Shown in pieces: positions 24,587-33,360 of a stretch of 64,000 bases of DNA (within the stretch, counting starts at the first letter, position 1; the number at the start of each line of letters is the position of its first letter). The notes beneath the pieces are model-generated. The model was given only the letters and a program-made list of their open reading frames with translations, was not told the origin of the DNA and did not search any database. The position numbers were made by a program, and so were the translations under genes. The stretch comes from an uncultured Oribacterium sp. (GTDB lineage: Bacteria > Bacillota > Clostridia > Lachnospirales > Lachnospiraceae): NCBI GenBank assembly GCA_934270345.1, contig CAKQPT010000006.1:1-64000 (forward strand). Direction: 5' to 3'.

Positions 24587-25288
24587 ATGAGCGTACAATA
24601 TTTCCGAGACCGGCTTCGTGACCGTCGGGGCCTGGCGGCAGTACACTATATCCTGATGGTGCTGATCGCGCTGGTGCTTCTGATGTTCGTGGTGGATGGC
24701 TATATGCGGCATCTGCAGGATATCGCGATGACCTACGACTGCGAGGAGGTCAATGAGGCGGTGGCCTGCGCGAAGACGCAGTACCTGATGGACGGGGCGC
24801 CGGGGGCCGTGGTGTACTACTATGATGCCGAGACGAAGCAGGTGTATACACGGGAGCATTTCCAGGCGAAGGACCGCATCGACCTGAAGGGCTATGGGCG
24901 TTCACTGGAATTTCAGAACCGGCAGGCGCAGACGGGAGCCATCGGCGTGCCGAACCGGGGCGACGAGCGCTACCGGAAGGTCATCGGTCGGCTCGATGAC
25001 GGCATGACGACAACGAGCAACGATGTCACACACAACTGGACATTCTTCGACAATATCCGCCAGAACGTGACGGGCCTCGGTGACCCGGATGGCGCGCAGT
25101 TCCTCGCCATCAGCTTCTCAGCGGATGGCCAGCTCTCGATGGTGCGCTGGCGCGGACCGGTGCTCTATTACTACGATTACAGGATGATGTCCGCGGAAGA
25201 GAAGGCGGCCCTCACCGGCGAGGAGCGCGCGCTCATCGCGGAGGACGCCCCGGAAGGTGAAACGCTCTTCTGGAACAGCCAGTACTGA
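24587..25288 (+). CDS. Membrane-anchored protein with TadE/pseudopilin-like N-terminus
   Basis: A 233-residue protein with a short basic start, DRRG at residues 11-14, then one hydrophobic helix (residues 19-40) and a large soluble domain. That layout resembles pseudopilins and TadE-like proteins, but the residue five after the Gly is His, not the usual Glu, so prepilin peptidase cleavage is uncertain. The C-terminal domain is Tyr-rich and not recognised. AAAGGAG precedes the ATG. It is 2 kb from the type IV pilus locus with a convergent MATE gene between, so a pilus link is possible but unproven. Confidence 0.65.
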   Translation: MSVQYFRDRLRDRRGLAAVHYILMVLIALVLLMFVVDGYMRHLQDIAMTYDCEEVNEAVACAKTQYLMDGAPGAVVYYYDAETKQVYTREHFQAKDRIDLKGYGRSLEFQNRQAQTGAIGVPNRGDERYRKVIGRLDDGMTTTSNDVTHNWTFFDNIRQNVTGLGDPDGAQFLAISFSADGQLSMVRWRGPVLYYYDYRMMSAEEKAALTGEERALIAEDAPEGETLFWNSQY

Positions 25289-25338
25289 GCGGGATGCCGA
25301 AAAAGCCGGCCCTCCGGAGCTCTGGCGGTGTCTCGCCA

Positions 25339-26655
25339 TCACGCCACGTATTCCCGCCCGTGCGTCCGGTAGCAGTACGCGGAGATGAAGATGGTGACGG
25401 CTTCGGCGCATGGCATGGTGAGCCAGATGCCGTTCACGCCGATGAGCTGCGGGAGGATCAGGATGAAGACCACCACGAGGATCAGCGAGCGGAGGGTGGA
25501 GATGAGGGCAGAGAGGAAGCCGTTTCCGAGGGCGGTGAAGTAGCCGGAGAGGAAGACGTTCCATCCGATGAAGAGGAAGACCAGGCTGAAAAGCCGGAGC
25601 CCCTGCCAGGTGAGGTCGAACACGTGTCCGGGGCCGGCGAAGAGGTGGATGAGCGGCTGACCGAGGCCGAGTGAGATGGCCATGACGACCACGGAGGTGA
25701 GGGCGATGGTCCGGAAGCTGTAGCGCAGCGTCTCCCGGATCTTCGCGGGATTTCCGGCGCCGACATTGAAGCTCACGATCGGTGCAGCCGCCACTGCGAT
25801 CCCCATGTAAAACGCGATGAAGAAGTAGTAGAGATACATGATGATCGTGACCGCCGCGACCCCGTCCTCGCCATAATGTTGAAGGACGATGACGTTGAAC
25901 AGAAAAGTCGTGATGCCGGTCGACATCTCGGTGAGCATCTCACTGCTGCCGTTCGTGCAGGACTTCACGAGCACGTCCGCGTGCATCCGGGTGCGACAGA
26001 AGCGGATATGGCTAAAGCGGAGGAAGTAGACGAGGCCGATCATGGCGCTCGCGGTGATCGACAGGGTGGTGCCCCAGGCCGCGCCGTAGGTACCAAGGCG
26101 GAATACGCCGACGAGGATGTAATCGAAGACGATGTTCAGCACGAGGCCGGTCATCGACATCCAGAGCCCGACCTTCGGGCTGCCGTCGGTCCGCACGAGG
26201 TACTCGAAAAACAGCTTGAAGGACATCGGGATGCTGCCGAGGAAGATGACCTTCGCGTACGGCAGGACATGCACGAGCAGGCGCTCACTGCTGCCGAGGA
26301 AGAGGCAGACCGGCTTCAGGAAGACGAGACCGAAAATCGTAAATAGAATCGCGAGGACGAGCAGGACCAGGGTGATGAAGGTGAAAATCTGATTCGCCTC
26401 GTGGCCCTTTTTCTGTCCCATTTTTTCGCCAATGATGGCGCCCGCACCGGTTGCGAGCATCACGGAGGTTCCGAAGATAACGCAGGTCACCGGAATCACG
26501 ATATTGATGCCGGCGAGCGCATCGGAACCCGCGTATTTCGAGACGAAGTAGCCGTCGATCGTCGTGTAGAAGGACAGGAAGATCATGGTCAGCACCGACG
26601 GGATCAGATATTTCAGAAATTGCGGGTACGTCATGTGGTTTTCAAAACAGTTCAT
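25339..26655 (-). CDS. MATE family efflux transporter
   Basis: A 438-residue exporter with about twelve membrane helices. The opening TYPQFLKYLIPSVLTMIFLSFYTTIDGYFVSKYAGSDALAG is a MatE first-helix pair of the NorM/DinF-like type common in Clostridia, distinct from the MATE protein at 21791. AGGAG stands before ATG 26655. Its leader holds a hairpin (ACGGCAG with CTGCCGT at about 26692-26720) and its promoter has a 19-base spacer with a dyad, as in MerR-controlled efflux genes, so it may be drug-inducible. Confidence 0.9.
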   Translation of the reverse strand: MNCFENHMTYPQFLKYLIPSVLTMIFLSFYTTIDGYFVSKYAGSDALAGINIVIPVTCVIFGTSVMLATGAGAIIGEKMGQKKGHEANQIFTFITLVLLVLAILFTIFGLVFLKPVCLFLGSSERLLVHVLPYAKVIFLGSIPMSFKLFFEYLVRTDGSPKVGLWMSMTGLVLNIVFDYILVGVFRLGTYGAAWGTTLSITASAMIGLVYFLRFSHIRFCRTRMHADVLVKSCTNGSSEMLTEMSTGITTFLFNVIVLQHYGEDGVAAVTIIMYLYYFFIAFYMGIAVAAAPIVSFNVGAGNPAKIRETLRYSFRTIALTSVVVMAISLGLGQPLIHLFAGPGHVFDLTWQGLRLFSLVFLFIGWNVFLSGYFTALGNGFLSALISTLRSLILVVVFILILPQLIGVNGIWLTMPCAEAVTIFISAYCYRTHGREYVA

Positions 26656-26757
26656 TTTTTCTCCTGCTTATCGTGTTCTTTATGGGCTCTCCACGGCAGG
26701 TTTTCTGCAGCTGCCGTGCCCTCGATAAGCACTCCTTATCTATTGTGTACTCTCTCT

Positions 26758-26788
26758 AATCTAAACCATATAGTTGCTATATAGTCAA
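26758..26788 (-). promoter_or_regulatory. Promoter with 19-base spacer and dyad, MerR-type
   Basis: On the minus strand, TTGACT (complement of 26783-26788), then 19 bases containing the dyad ATATAG-CA-ACTATAT, then TAGATT (complement of 26758-26763). An overlong spacer with a centred dyad is the hallmark of promoters activated by MerR-family regulators. No merR gene is in the window. The rest of 26789-27043 is AT-rich, with repeats of ATTTCGAAA(T/C)CAGA at 26959 and 26993 and no gene. Confidence 0.5.
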
Positions 26789-27043
26789 GAGGGGAGCTGC
26801 AGCAAAAATGATACAGCATCGAGTTTCTGTAACTATGGCGAGAAAGAAATAAGTGGAAATCTGTGACGCGATGCATCAAAAAAGCTGTTATATACCGGTC
26901 TGTGCATGCTATAATCACTTCGGTTTTTAATTATATAAAAGCATTTCATCCAGCTGCGATTTCGAAATCAGAAGCGTTTTAACATAAGTGTCATTTCGAA
27001 ACCAGAGCTACCACAGATTATATCATTTCAGAAACGGGGCCTC

Positions 27044-28075
27044 ATGTACCAGACTACGCCGCTTATCATGCTTTACATCCTCATCCTCGCGTTCCTTTTC
27101 GGGGCAGTGTTCGGGAGCTATATCGACTGTGTGGCGTGGCGGCTCGTGCATCATGAGCGGGTCGCGCGTGGCCGCTCGCACTGTGATGTCTGCGGGCATG
27201 CACTCGTGGCCGGCGATCTGATCCCGATCATCTCGTATCTTCGCTCGGGCGGCCGCTGCCGCTACTGCGGGGCGAAGTTCAGCGCGGAGTCGACCTGGGT
27301 GGAGCTCACGCTCGGCCTCGCTTTCGCCGCGATCGTCTATAAATTCGACGTTTCCTTCGTGGCGCTTCGCTATCTCGGGCTTCTCGTGATCCTCATGGGC
27401 CTCAGTCTCGTGGACCAGAAGACCTTCCTCATCCCGGACCGCTTCCACGTCGCAGGTATTCTCTGGTGGCTCCTCACCCTGCCGCTCATCGCGTGCACGC
27501 AGGGCCGCGGTCTCACCGAGGCGCTCAGCATCACAGGCGCGCGTTTACCGCTGGCCAATGCTCCCGGCCTCCACGATGGGCTCGGCCGGATCATGCTGGC
27601 TGCGGCAGACAGCGCAGCGACTGCCAGCACATCCCTCGTGATCAGTGCCAGCGCTGCCGTCGCAAATGCTGCCAGCGCAGCGCCCGCCGGCGCATCACTT
27701 GCGACCGGTGCCAGCGCCACGTTCACTGCAGACATCCCGTTCACGCAGTGGCTCCTCACGGATCTCAGGTGGGGGCTGATCAGCGCCTTCGGTGTCGGCC
27801 TCCTGATGCTGCTGATCTCGCTCGCCTTCGACAAGCTCACGGGAAAAGAGAGCCTTGGTGGCGGAGACATCAAACTGCTGTTTATGACCGGGCTCTACAT
27901 GCGACCGGGTGTGACGCTCTTTAACCTGATGCTCAGCTGCTTCGTGGGGCTCTTTATCGCGCTCGGGCTTAAAAAGGATAAAATTCCATTCGGTCCATCG
28001 ATCTCCATCGCCGTTTTCCTCTCTATTCTATTTGGAAGTGAATTCGTGGCGTGGTATACTGGACTCATATTGTGA
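27044..28075 (+). CDS. Prepilin peptidase (A24 family), with long internal insertion
   Basis: A 343-residue membrane aspartyl protease that cuts and methylates prepilins. The cytoplasmic zinc domain has CDVCG (residues 47-51) and CRYCG (72-76); the catalytic Asps are in VDQKTFLIPD (near 124) and LGGGDIK (near 274). It begins with GAVFGSYIDCVAWRLV, the methylation domain. Residues about 160-231 are an Ala/Ser/Thr-rich insertion between membrane helices that usual enzymes of about 250-270 residues lack. It opens the pilus locus, 113 bases before pilM, and four or more pseudopilin genes downstream are likely substrates. Confidence 0.92.
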   Translation: MYQTTPLIMLYILILAFLFGAVFGSYIDCVAWRLVHHERVARGRSHCDVCGHALVAGDLIPIISYLRSGGRCRYCGAKFSAESTWVELTLGLAFAAIVYKFDVSFVALRYLGLLVILMGLSLVDQKTFLIPDRFHVAGILWWLLTLPLIACTQGRGLTEALSITGARLPLANAPGLHDGLGRIMLAAADSAATASTSLVISASAAVANAASAAPAGASLATGASATFTADIPFTQWLLTDLRWGLISAFGVGLLMLLISLAFDKLTGKESLGGGDIKLLFMTGLYMRPGVTLFNLMLSCFVGLFIALGLKKDKIPFGPSISIAVFLSILFGSEFVAWYTGLIL

Positions 28076-28188
28076 AAAATGTTGCCTTGCGGGCTCCTGC
28101 CAGAGAAGGTAAGGGACCCGGAAGGCGTTTCGCGTGCATATAAACCGCAGGGAAACCGGCGGAAACTATCAAAACAGATGAGGAATAT

Positions 28189-29301
28189 ATGAAAATCACG
28201 AAAGTTGTCGGTATCGACATCGGAAACTACCGAATCAAGATTTCATACATCGTAAAGGGAGAGCTGAAGGACGTTTTCGTCGAGACGCTCCCGGATAATA
28301 TCGTGAAGGACGGCATGGTCCAGTACTGGGATGCGATGGCGGACTTTCTGAGGGAAACCTTTCAGAGCCACGGCATCCACTGCCGGAATGTCATCTTCAC
28401 CCTGCCGTCGAGCGGCGTCTACATGCGTGTGGTCGATCTGCCGCGCATGACCGTGAAGCAGCTCCAGCTGAACCTTCCGTTCGAGTTCCATGATTACATC
28501 AGCGAGCCGACCGAGAAGTACTTCTACGACTATGCCGTGATCGAGGAGGGCGAGAAGACGATGAAGCTCCTCGCGGTGGCGTGCAGTCGTGAACTGATCG
28601 ACCGCTACCGGACGCTCGCGAAGCGTGCGAAGCTGAATGCGGTCGGCCTCGTGCCGGAGGTGCTCGGTTTCCAGCGTGTCCTCCGCCGCTATAACGCGCT
28701 GTTCCGCGTGCCGGATGAGAAGGACTATGCGATCCTCGACATGGGCGACCGCAGCTTCAAGCTCCACTTCTTCCGGCATGGTGTCTACGAGGTCACCCGT
28801 CCGCTCGAGCCGGGCGCGCGTCACATCGCGGAGATCGCGGCGGAGATCCGTGGCACGGATGTGCACATCGGCCAGCTCGCCGCCGAGTCGAACCAGGACG
28901 ACGTCCTCGCGCACGAGAACATGGAGGCCCTCTACGAGAGCAGTGCCGTGCAGATCATGCGTGCGATGAACTTCTACAGCTACAGTAACACGAACAACAC
29001 GATCGACACCCTGTACTACTGCGGTGGTGCCGCGAACTATCCGGCGCTGCTTGAGACCATCGAGGAGACGATGAACCTCCCGATGCGCCCGCTCACGGAC
29101 CTCATGCCGTACACCGAGCCTGGCCTCGAGGCAGCGCTTCTCCTGAGCCCGCAGAGCTACGGCGTCGCCCTCGATCCGGAGGCGAAGGTGCGCGCGCTCA
29201 GTGACGATGAAATCAGGGAGACATTGGCGAGACAGCAGGCGCTCGGCAGTGTGACAGAGACAGAACAGACCAGCGACGCGCAGCAGGAGGTACCGGTTTG
29301 A
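28189..29301 (+). CDS. pilM: Type IV pilus assembly protein PilM
   Basis: A 370-residue cytoplasmic actin-like ATPase that links the pilus motor to PilN and PilO. The phosphate-1 motif GIDIGNYRIKISY is at the N-terminus, followed by the PilM-type IFTLPSSGVYMRVVDLPRMT and the second nucleotide motif AILDMGDRSFKLHFF. The gene is followed by pilN and pilO in the usual order. Its stop TGA overlaps the TTG start of pilN. The 28076-28188 leader has no clear promoter, so it may be read from the prepilin peptidase transcript. Confidence 0.88.
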   Translation: MKITKVVGIDIGNYRIKISYIVKGELKDVFVETLPDNIVKDGMVQYWDAMADFLRETFQSHGIHCRNVIFTLPSSGVYMRVVDLPRMTVKQLQLNLPFEFHDYISEPTEKYFYDYAVIEEGEKTMKLLAVACSRELIDRYRTLAKRAKLNAVGLVPEVLGFQRVLRRYNALFRVPDEKDYAILDMGDRSFKLHFFRHGVYEVTRPLEPGARHIAEIAAEIRGTDVHIGQLAAESNQDDVLAHENMEALYESSAVQIMRAMNFYSYSNTNNTIDTLYYCGGAANYPALLETIEETMNLPMRPLTDLMPYTEPGLEAALLLSPQSYGVALDPEAKVRALSDDEIRETLARQQALGSVTETEQTSDAQQEVPV

Positions 29302-30362
29302 CGAACTTAAAAGAACTTGGAAAAGTGCAGATCGGCCGGAGCGGCAAGTACCCGTCGAAGAAAACCATCAACCTCATGTACCGCGAGCACGACACGCAGG
29401 ACCGCATCTTCACGATCGTCCTCTTCGTGCTGTTCATGATCTTCCTGTATTTCTTCTCCCGCTATGGCGTGGCGGCGCAGCTTGCGCGTGCCGATGCCGC
29501 GGAGGCGAACTACAGCCGGATGGAGCAGAACCTCGAGAAGATGAAGGAGGCGAACAGCCAGTACGCGAACGTGCGTGCCGACTACTCCCACTACGGAAAC
29601 GGCTACCTCAACGACGAGGAGCTTTCCCGTCAGGACCGCGTCACCATGCTGAACGTCATCGACGAGCGCGTGCATGCGGCGGGCGGCATCCAGACCATCC
29701 AGATCCAGGACAACATCGCCGTGATCACCGTCGGCGTGACCGACGCACAGCGTCTCCCGGACATCATCCTCTCACTCGAGGGCTCCGAGTACGTAAGCTA
29801 CGTGACGGCACAGACCGCCGCGACCGATGAGGACAGAGATAAGCTGTCGCTCTCCGAGGATGGTACCCCGGATCAGCCGCTCTTCGTGACCGGCCAGCTG
29901 ACGATCTACTTCCGTACCCCGGAGGAGGTTCGCGCAGCGCTCGCGTCCGGTGAGGCTTCCGCGACCAGCGATCAGGCCCTCGATGCCGGTGAGAACGGCT
30001 CCGCGACCGGTCAGAACGCGTATATCCCGAGCATTCAGCACACGCGCCCGGACCAGCTCGGCGAGACCGAGGCGGCGTCGAGCACGACCACGGCTTCGGC
30101 CAATGCAGGCGACCAGAACACGAGTGCCGAGGCCGCTCAGGCGAAGGCAGAGCGTGCAGCCGCGCAGCGTGCCGCAGAGGAAGCGGCGAAGCGCCAGGCA
30201 GCCCAGGCCGCACAGGCAGCGCAGGCCGCCGCACAGCAGACGACCGCAGCCGTACCGCAGACCGTCGCCGTACAACAGCAGCCCGCCAACATTGACACAC
30301 CGACGGATAATCCGTTTACCGGCGGCAGCATCACGATCCAGGGCGGAAGCCCGTTAGGCTGA
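29298..30362 (+). CDS. pilN: PilN-like type IV pilus inner-membrane protein, TTG start
   Basis: A 354-residue protein with a 34-residue cytoplasmic N-terminus, one membrane helix (about 35-58), a coiled-coil segment (65-100) and a ferredoxin-like periplasmic-side domain, as in PilN. Residues about 215-345 are Ala/Gln-rich low complexity ending in a Gly/Ser-rich tail, longer than usual PilN. The start is TTG 29298, supported by AGGAGGT at 29284-29290 and overlap with the pilM stop. It carries two repeats of the dispersed GCCAATG motif (one just upstream at 29218, one in the Ala-rich part at 30099). Confidence 0.8.
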   Translation: MTNLKELGKVQIGRSGKYPSKKTINLMYREHDTQDRIFTIVLFVLFMIFLYFFSRYGVAAQLARADAAEANYSRMEQNLEKMKEANSQYANVRADYSHYGNGYLNDEELSRQDRVTMLNVIDERVHAAGGIQTIQIQDNIAVITVGVTDAQRLPDIILSLEGSEYVSYVTAQTAATDEDRDKLSLSEDGTPDQPLFVTGQLTIYFRTPEEVRAALASGEASATSDQALDAGENGSATGQNAYIPSIQHTRPDQLGETEAASSTTTASANAGDQNTSAEAAQAKAERAAAQRAAEEAAKRQAAQAAQAAQAAAQQTTAAVPQTVAVQQQPANIDTPTDNPFTGGSITIQGGSPLG

Positions 30363-30373
30363 GGGAGGACAGA

Positions 30374-31093
30374 ATGTTAAACAGAGCTTTTACGAAACGT
30401 GAGAAAGTCCTTCTTCTCGTACTGGTGATGATCCTGCTGGGCCTCGTGTACTACCGCTTCGTGCGGCTCCCGGTGCAGGAACGCATCGCGGCGGCGGACA
30501 CGACGGTGCTCGAGCAGCAGATGGAGATGGAGCAGCAGAAATCCGCCATCATCCAGCAGATGCAGGAGGATATCGATAACGGACAGAAGGAAGATACGGG
30601 CATCGTCGCTTCCTATGATAACCTGAAGGCCGAGTCGGCCGCGCTCAATACGATCTTTGCGCAGGCGACGAGCTTCAACTTCAGCTTCGAGCAGCCGGTG
30701 GCGACCGATGACGCCGTGCGCCGGACGATCAACATCAGCTTCACCGCAACGAACTACCAGATCGCGCGCCGGATCATCCAGCAGGTGCATGACTGTGCGT
30801 ACCGCTGCCTCATCACGGATATCAGCGTCGGTGCCGATTCCGATAAGATGCAGCAGTATGCGAACCTCGAGAACTCGACGATCAGCGGCAGCATGAGCGT
30901 GACCTTCTACGAGACCCTGAACGGTGCGACCACCACGAACGGCCTCACCACGAGCGACGGCAGCGCCGTGCAGAGCAGTTACGTCGGCCTCGGCAATTCC
31001 TCGCTCGACCTCGCACAGAGCAGCCTCGAGACCATGGCCGAGTCCCTCGCCAGTGATGCGGCGGATAAGATCGCCGCAGGTGCGGGATTCTGA
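30374..31093 (+). CDS. pilO: PilO-like type IV pilus inner-membrane protein
   Basis: A 239-residue bitopic protein with a membrane helix at about residues 13-28 (VLLLVLVMILLGLVYYRFV), a coiled coil (30-75) and a PilO-type domain with SFNFSFEQP and a Ser-rich tail. It lies directly after pilN with a 12-base gap and AGGGAGG. PilM, PilN and PilO form the alignment complex of type IV pili and type II secretion systems. No pilB, pilC or pilT gene is in the window, so those must lie elsewhere. Confidence 0.8.
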   Translation: MLNRAFTKREKVLLLVLVMILLGLVYYRFVRLPVQERIAAADTTVLEQQMEMEQQKSAIIQQMQEDIDNGQKEDTGIVASYDNLKAESAALNTIFAQATSFNFSFEQPVATDDAVRRTINISFTATNYQIARRIIQQVHDCAYRCLITDISVGADSDKMQQYANLENSTISGSMSVTFYETLNGATTTNGLTTSDGSAVQSSYVGLGNSSLDLAQSSLETMAESLASDAADKIAAGAGF

Positions 31094-31112
31094 TACAGAA
31101 AGGAGAGCAATG

Positions 31113-32138
31113 ATGAATGCAGTGCAGCGGAAATTACATGATCGAAGCGGCGCAACCCTCACCGTTGCGCTCCTTTTCTTTATCATGTGCGCAGCCGCCG
31201 GCTCCGTCATCCTCGCCGCGGCCACGACCAGTACCGGACGACTCAGCCAGCTGCAGGCCAGCGACCAGAACTACTACGCCGTGGTGTCCGCCGCGAAACT
31301 GATTAGGGATGAAATCGACGGACAGACAATCTCAGTCGGACAGACGGAGACGAAGATCGTCACCACCACCCGAAAAGAAAGAACGGAGAAGGATGCGAAC
31401 GGTGCAGATGTCACGGTCGTGGAGGAAACGACGAAGACAGAGTACAGCTATTCGGCACCGGAGTTTGAGCATCTGAAGGATACGACAGCCGGGGCGGGGA
31501 TCACGTCGAAAACGAAATTTGATGGTTTTAACGGGACAGATCGTTTCTTTTTATTAAATGCCTTGAATAATAACGATAAAATCGATACGGAGGGGCAGAA
31601 ACGCACCGGTGCACTGACAACGGTGGATTACATGAAGGCCGGCTCCGAAACCAAGAAGAGTATTGGTCAGGAAAATCGTATCATCAGCGAAGCGGACTAC
31701 AGTGCCGCCAACGATGTATTCACCAGTGCGCTGATGAACGGTACGGATCACATCTATACCGATACCTTCACCATGACGGCAGCGCTGAAGGATTTTACGC
31801 TTCCCAGTAGTGCTGCAAGCACCCTTCCGGTCGATGTCCGTATCGTCATGAACGGGCAGGGAAATATCAAGGCTTATTTCAAGAACCACGTGGATGCAAG
31901 TGCGAAAAAGCAGGGCAATGAATATCGTCTGATGCTGACACTGGATGCGAAGGAAGGTGCTGTACAGGCAGACAGCTCGAGCGGAACATCCGAAGATGGA
32001 AGTGGAAGCCCGAGCACAGAAAGTAAAACCGTAGGGGACACAACGACAACCACGGAAAGCACTTCTGTAACACGGCACAGCTATGTTACCTGGGGCAACC
32101 CGCAGATCACGAAGGATACGAGTAAAGATGTCTGGTAA
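31113..32138 (+). CDS. PilX/GspK-like pseudopilin
   Basis: A 341-residue protein with a basic start, RSG at about residues 11-13, then a hydrophobic helix ATLTVALLFFIMCAAAGSVI and a large outside domain rich in Thr, Asp and Lys. The residue five after the Gly is Val, not Glu, as in tip pseudopilins of the GspK/PilX type, which cap the pilus. AAAGGAGA at 31099-31106 fits ATG 31113 (31110 also possible). The C-terminus has a Thr-rich stretch that overlaps the next gene by eleven bases. Confidence 0.75.
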   Translation: MNAVQRKLHDRSGATLTVALLFFIMCAAAGSVILAAATTSTGRLSQLQASDQNYYAVVSAAKLIRDEIDGQTISVGQTETKIVTTTRKERTEKDANGADVTVVEETTKTEYSYSAPEFEHLKDTTAGAGITSKTKFDGFNGTDRFFLLNALNNNDKIDTEGQKRTGALTTVDYMKAGSETKKSIGQENRIISEADYSAANDVFTSALMNGTDHIYTDTFTMTAALKDFTLPSSAASTLPVDVRIVMNGQGNIKAYFKNHVDASAKKQGNEYRLMLTLDAKEGAVQADSSSGTSEDGSGSPSTESKTVGDTTTTTESTSVTRHSYVTWGNPQITKDTSKDVW

Positions 32139-32523
32139 GTTGAAGAACAAACTGAAAAGCAAAAAGGGCGAGACCATCACCGAGACACTGGTATCCGTTC
32201 TGATCGCCGCCGCTGCGATGATCCTCTTCGCCAGCATGATCACCTCGTCTCAGCGCATATTGCAGAAGAGTGAGAGCTTCATGAATGACTATTATGCCGG
32301 TGAAACGAAGATGGAAGAGGCTATAGCCACCGGTGGTACGACAGGCGGAACTGACATCAAGGTAATCATTAAACAGGTAAATGGTGCACAGTCCTATGGT
32401 ATCAGCAACAAGCATAAAGATGGGAAGATAAGTGTAAGCTATGCCACGAATCAGCCCGATACCGGTACCGGCACGAGTGGCATCGAGCGTTTCGCAATCG
32501 CAGAGTACAAATCACAGAACTGA
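32128..32523 (+). CDS. Pseudopilin with prepilin cleavage motif
   Basis: A 131-residue prepilin-like protein. KKGETITETLVSVLIAAAAM matches the class III/IV prepilin cleavage site: cut after Gly, with Glu at mature position 5. The single helix is followed by a short soluble domain. It overlaps the preceding gene by eleven bases and is followed by another pseudopilin by overlap, so the block is translated together. Confidence 0.8.
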   Translation: MSGKLKNKLKSKKGETITETLVSVLIAAAAMILFASMITSSQRILQKSESFMNDYYAGETKMEEAIATGGTTGGTDIKVIIKQVNGAQSYGISNKHKDGKISVSYATNQPDTGTGTSGIERFAIAEYKSQN

Positions 32524-32546
32524 TGGAAGCGGATGGAGCAGAACAG

Positions 32547-33116
32547 ATGAAGCAGAAATTCCTTCATAAACTGAATAACCGACGTGGCTTCTCGCTTACA
32601 GAGATGCTCGCCACGGTGCTCATCATGGGCTTCGTCGGCATCATCATCACGACCGGTGCCACGACCGTACAGCGGGTGTACCGTAAAGTCGTCGCACATG
32701 CAAACGCGCAGACAGCATTGACCACCACCATCACCCTGATGAAGGATCAGCTCGCGTTCGCGGATCCAGAGAGCATCACGGGGAACAGGACCACGATCAG
32801 TTTTCAGAACCTGAACAGCGGCGAGCAGACGATCACTCTGAATCCGGGTACCGACTCGGGTACCGCGAACCGGGGATTTACATTGACCTATACCGCAGGT
32901 GACGGGACCGGAACTGCCAGCACGACCCTGCCGCTTCTCAGTGATAGCGCCATCACCAGCGACCTCTGTGTATGCTTTGATGGCGATGGCAGCGGATTTT
33001 CCTGGGATCCGGCCACGAAGGTCATCACCGTGACAAAGCTCGTCGCAAAGGACACACGAACCGATACCGTGCAGGCGCACGCCAGCTTCAAGGTTCTCCT
33101 CGTGAACGGCAAATAA
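32547..33116 (+). CDS. Pseudopilin (PilW/PulJ-like)
   Basis: A 189-residue prepilin-like protein with a classic site NNRRG-FSLTEMLATVLIMG, Glu at mature position 5, and a beta-rich outer domain with Thr-rich strands. GGAG at 32535-32538 supports ATG 32547; ATG 32523, overlapping the previous stop, is an alternative. It is probably a minor pilin that starts pilus assembly. A terminator follows at 33134. Confidence 0.82.
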   Translation: MKQKFLHKLNNRRGFSLTEMLATVLIMGFVGIIITTGATTVQRVYRKVVAHANAQTALTTTITLMKDQLAFADPESITGNRTTISFQNLNSGEQTITLNPGTDSGTANRGFTLTYTAGDGTGTASTTLPLLSDSAITSDLCVCFDGDGSGFSWDPATKVITVTKLVAKDTRTDTVQAHASFKVLLVNGK

Positions 33117-33133
33117 TTACATACAATCGATAC

Positions 33134-33166
33134 AGGATGTCTGAATGAAATCAGGCATCCTTTTCT
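33134..33166 (+). terminator. Intrinsic terminator after the minor pilin genes
   Basis: GGATGTCTGA pairs with ATCAGGCATCC around a short ATGAA loop (one G-T pair), followed by TTTTCT. It separates the pilM-to-pseudopilin operon from the giant pilin gene. Confidence 0.7.
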
Positions 33167-33360
33167 AATGGCGATAAACGGCCGATGCAGAATGATGGGG
33201 AGAAATCGGGCATCCTTTTTATAGAAGTAAAACATCAGCGAAATTCTGGTAAAATCTTGCATTTCGGCTTCTTTTGATTGTAATTAGAGGAAAATAACTT
33301 AAAATAAAGTGGAATACGTATGCGATCGCATCCTGCGATGCGTTCAGTATAGAACACGGA

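Noticed and set aside
28076..28188. Cyclic di-GMP riboswitch in front of pilM
   Set aside because: Checked because pili and cyclases are near, but the conserved GEMM loop and receptor sequences are absent.
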